Source: an uncultured Bacteroidota bacterium
GTDB lineage: Bacteria; Bacteroidota; Bacteroidia; Flavobacteriales; Flavobacteriaceae
Direction: 5' to 3'
Assembly: GCA_903888655.1 (NCBI GenBank)
Contig: CAISUR010000192.1
Location: 1 to 6,927, forward strand
DNA: 6,927 bases
Under the pieces are notes generated by a model, which was given only the letters and a program-made list of their open reading frames with translations, did no database searches and was not told the origin of the DNA. Of the stretch, positions 6,914 through 6,927 are shown piece after piece. Each line of letters opens with the position of its first letter. Position 1 is the stretch's first letter. Both the position numbers and the translations under genes were made by a program.

Positions 6914-6927
6914 TTTAAATATCAAAA

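Larger units (their letters stand above)
6768..6927. other. Operon upstream region (promoter, operator, leader)
   Basis: A 160-bp, very AT-rich non-coding stretch runs from the kdgK start to the right edge. It holds a TAnnTTTG-type box, a palindrome and an A/T-rich leader of about 55 nt before kdgK. I see no open reading frame of useful length, no tRNA and no convincing terminator hairpin. The absence of a gene end on the minus strand suggests that the next gene to the right is either divergent or further away. Confidence 0.75.

Noticed and set aside
1..6927. Phage defence, mobile element, CRISPR or other undescribed system
   Set aside because: Every coding stretch is accounted for by known sugar-acid catabolism genes or the PurA fragment, and no direct-repeat array, transposase or RNA structure was seen.

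Overview
The window is a low-GC, Bacteroidota-like (probably Flavobacteriia) sequence. It carries one tightly packed, minus-strand operon for hexuronate catabolism. The lineage call rests on the AT-rich composition, A-rich leaders with no clear Shine-Dalgarno sequence before the start codons, a TAnnTTTG-type -7 promoter box, and the flavobacterial look of the proteins. It is inference, not a database match.

Layout, in transcription order from right to left: a 160-bp promoter region (6768-6927) with a TAnnTTTG box and a CG-centred palindrome resembling a LacI-family operator; kdgK (KDG kinase); a YhcH/YjgK/YiaL-family cupin; kdgA (KDPG/KHG aldolase); an SDR-type D-mannonate oxidoreductase; uxuA (mannonate dehydratase); uxaC (glucuronate isomerase); and an ExuT-like MFS hexuronate transporter running towards the left edge. 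Gaps between genes are 11, 5, 0, 31, 11 and -17 nt, so one transcript is very likely.

Together the genes give a complete D-glucuronate route: uptake (ExuT), D-glucuronate to D-fructuronate (UxaC), to D-mannonate (SDR), to 2-keto-3-deoxygluconate, KDG (UxuA), to KDPG (KdgK), then pyruvate plus glyceraldehyde-3-phosphate (KdgA). The YhcH-like protein has no required step in the textbook pathway. It may supply the open-chain form of a sugar-acid intermediate. The galacturonate-specific genes uxaA and uxaB are absent from the window.

The left end (about bases 1-98) does not belong to this genome. It is about 61% GC and on the plus strand encodes a piece of adenylosuccinate synthetase (PurA). The ExuT and PurA reading frames are both conserved over a shared stretch of about 20 bases (79-98), beyond which each gene breaks off. 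This looks like an assembly or cloning chimera joined at a chance identity. I found no RNA gene, CRISPR array, insertion sequence or previously undescribed system. The most interesting biological points are the YhcH homologue inside a KDG/KDPG operon and the operator placed over the predicted transcription start.
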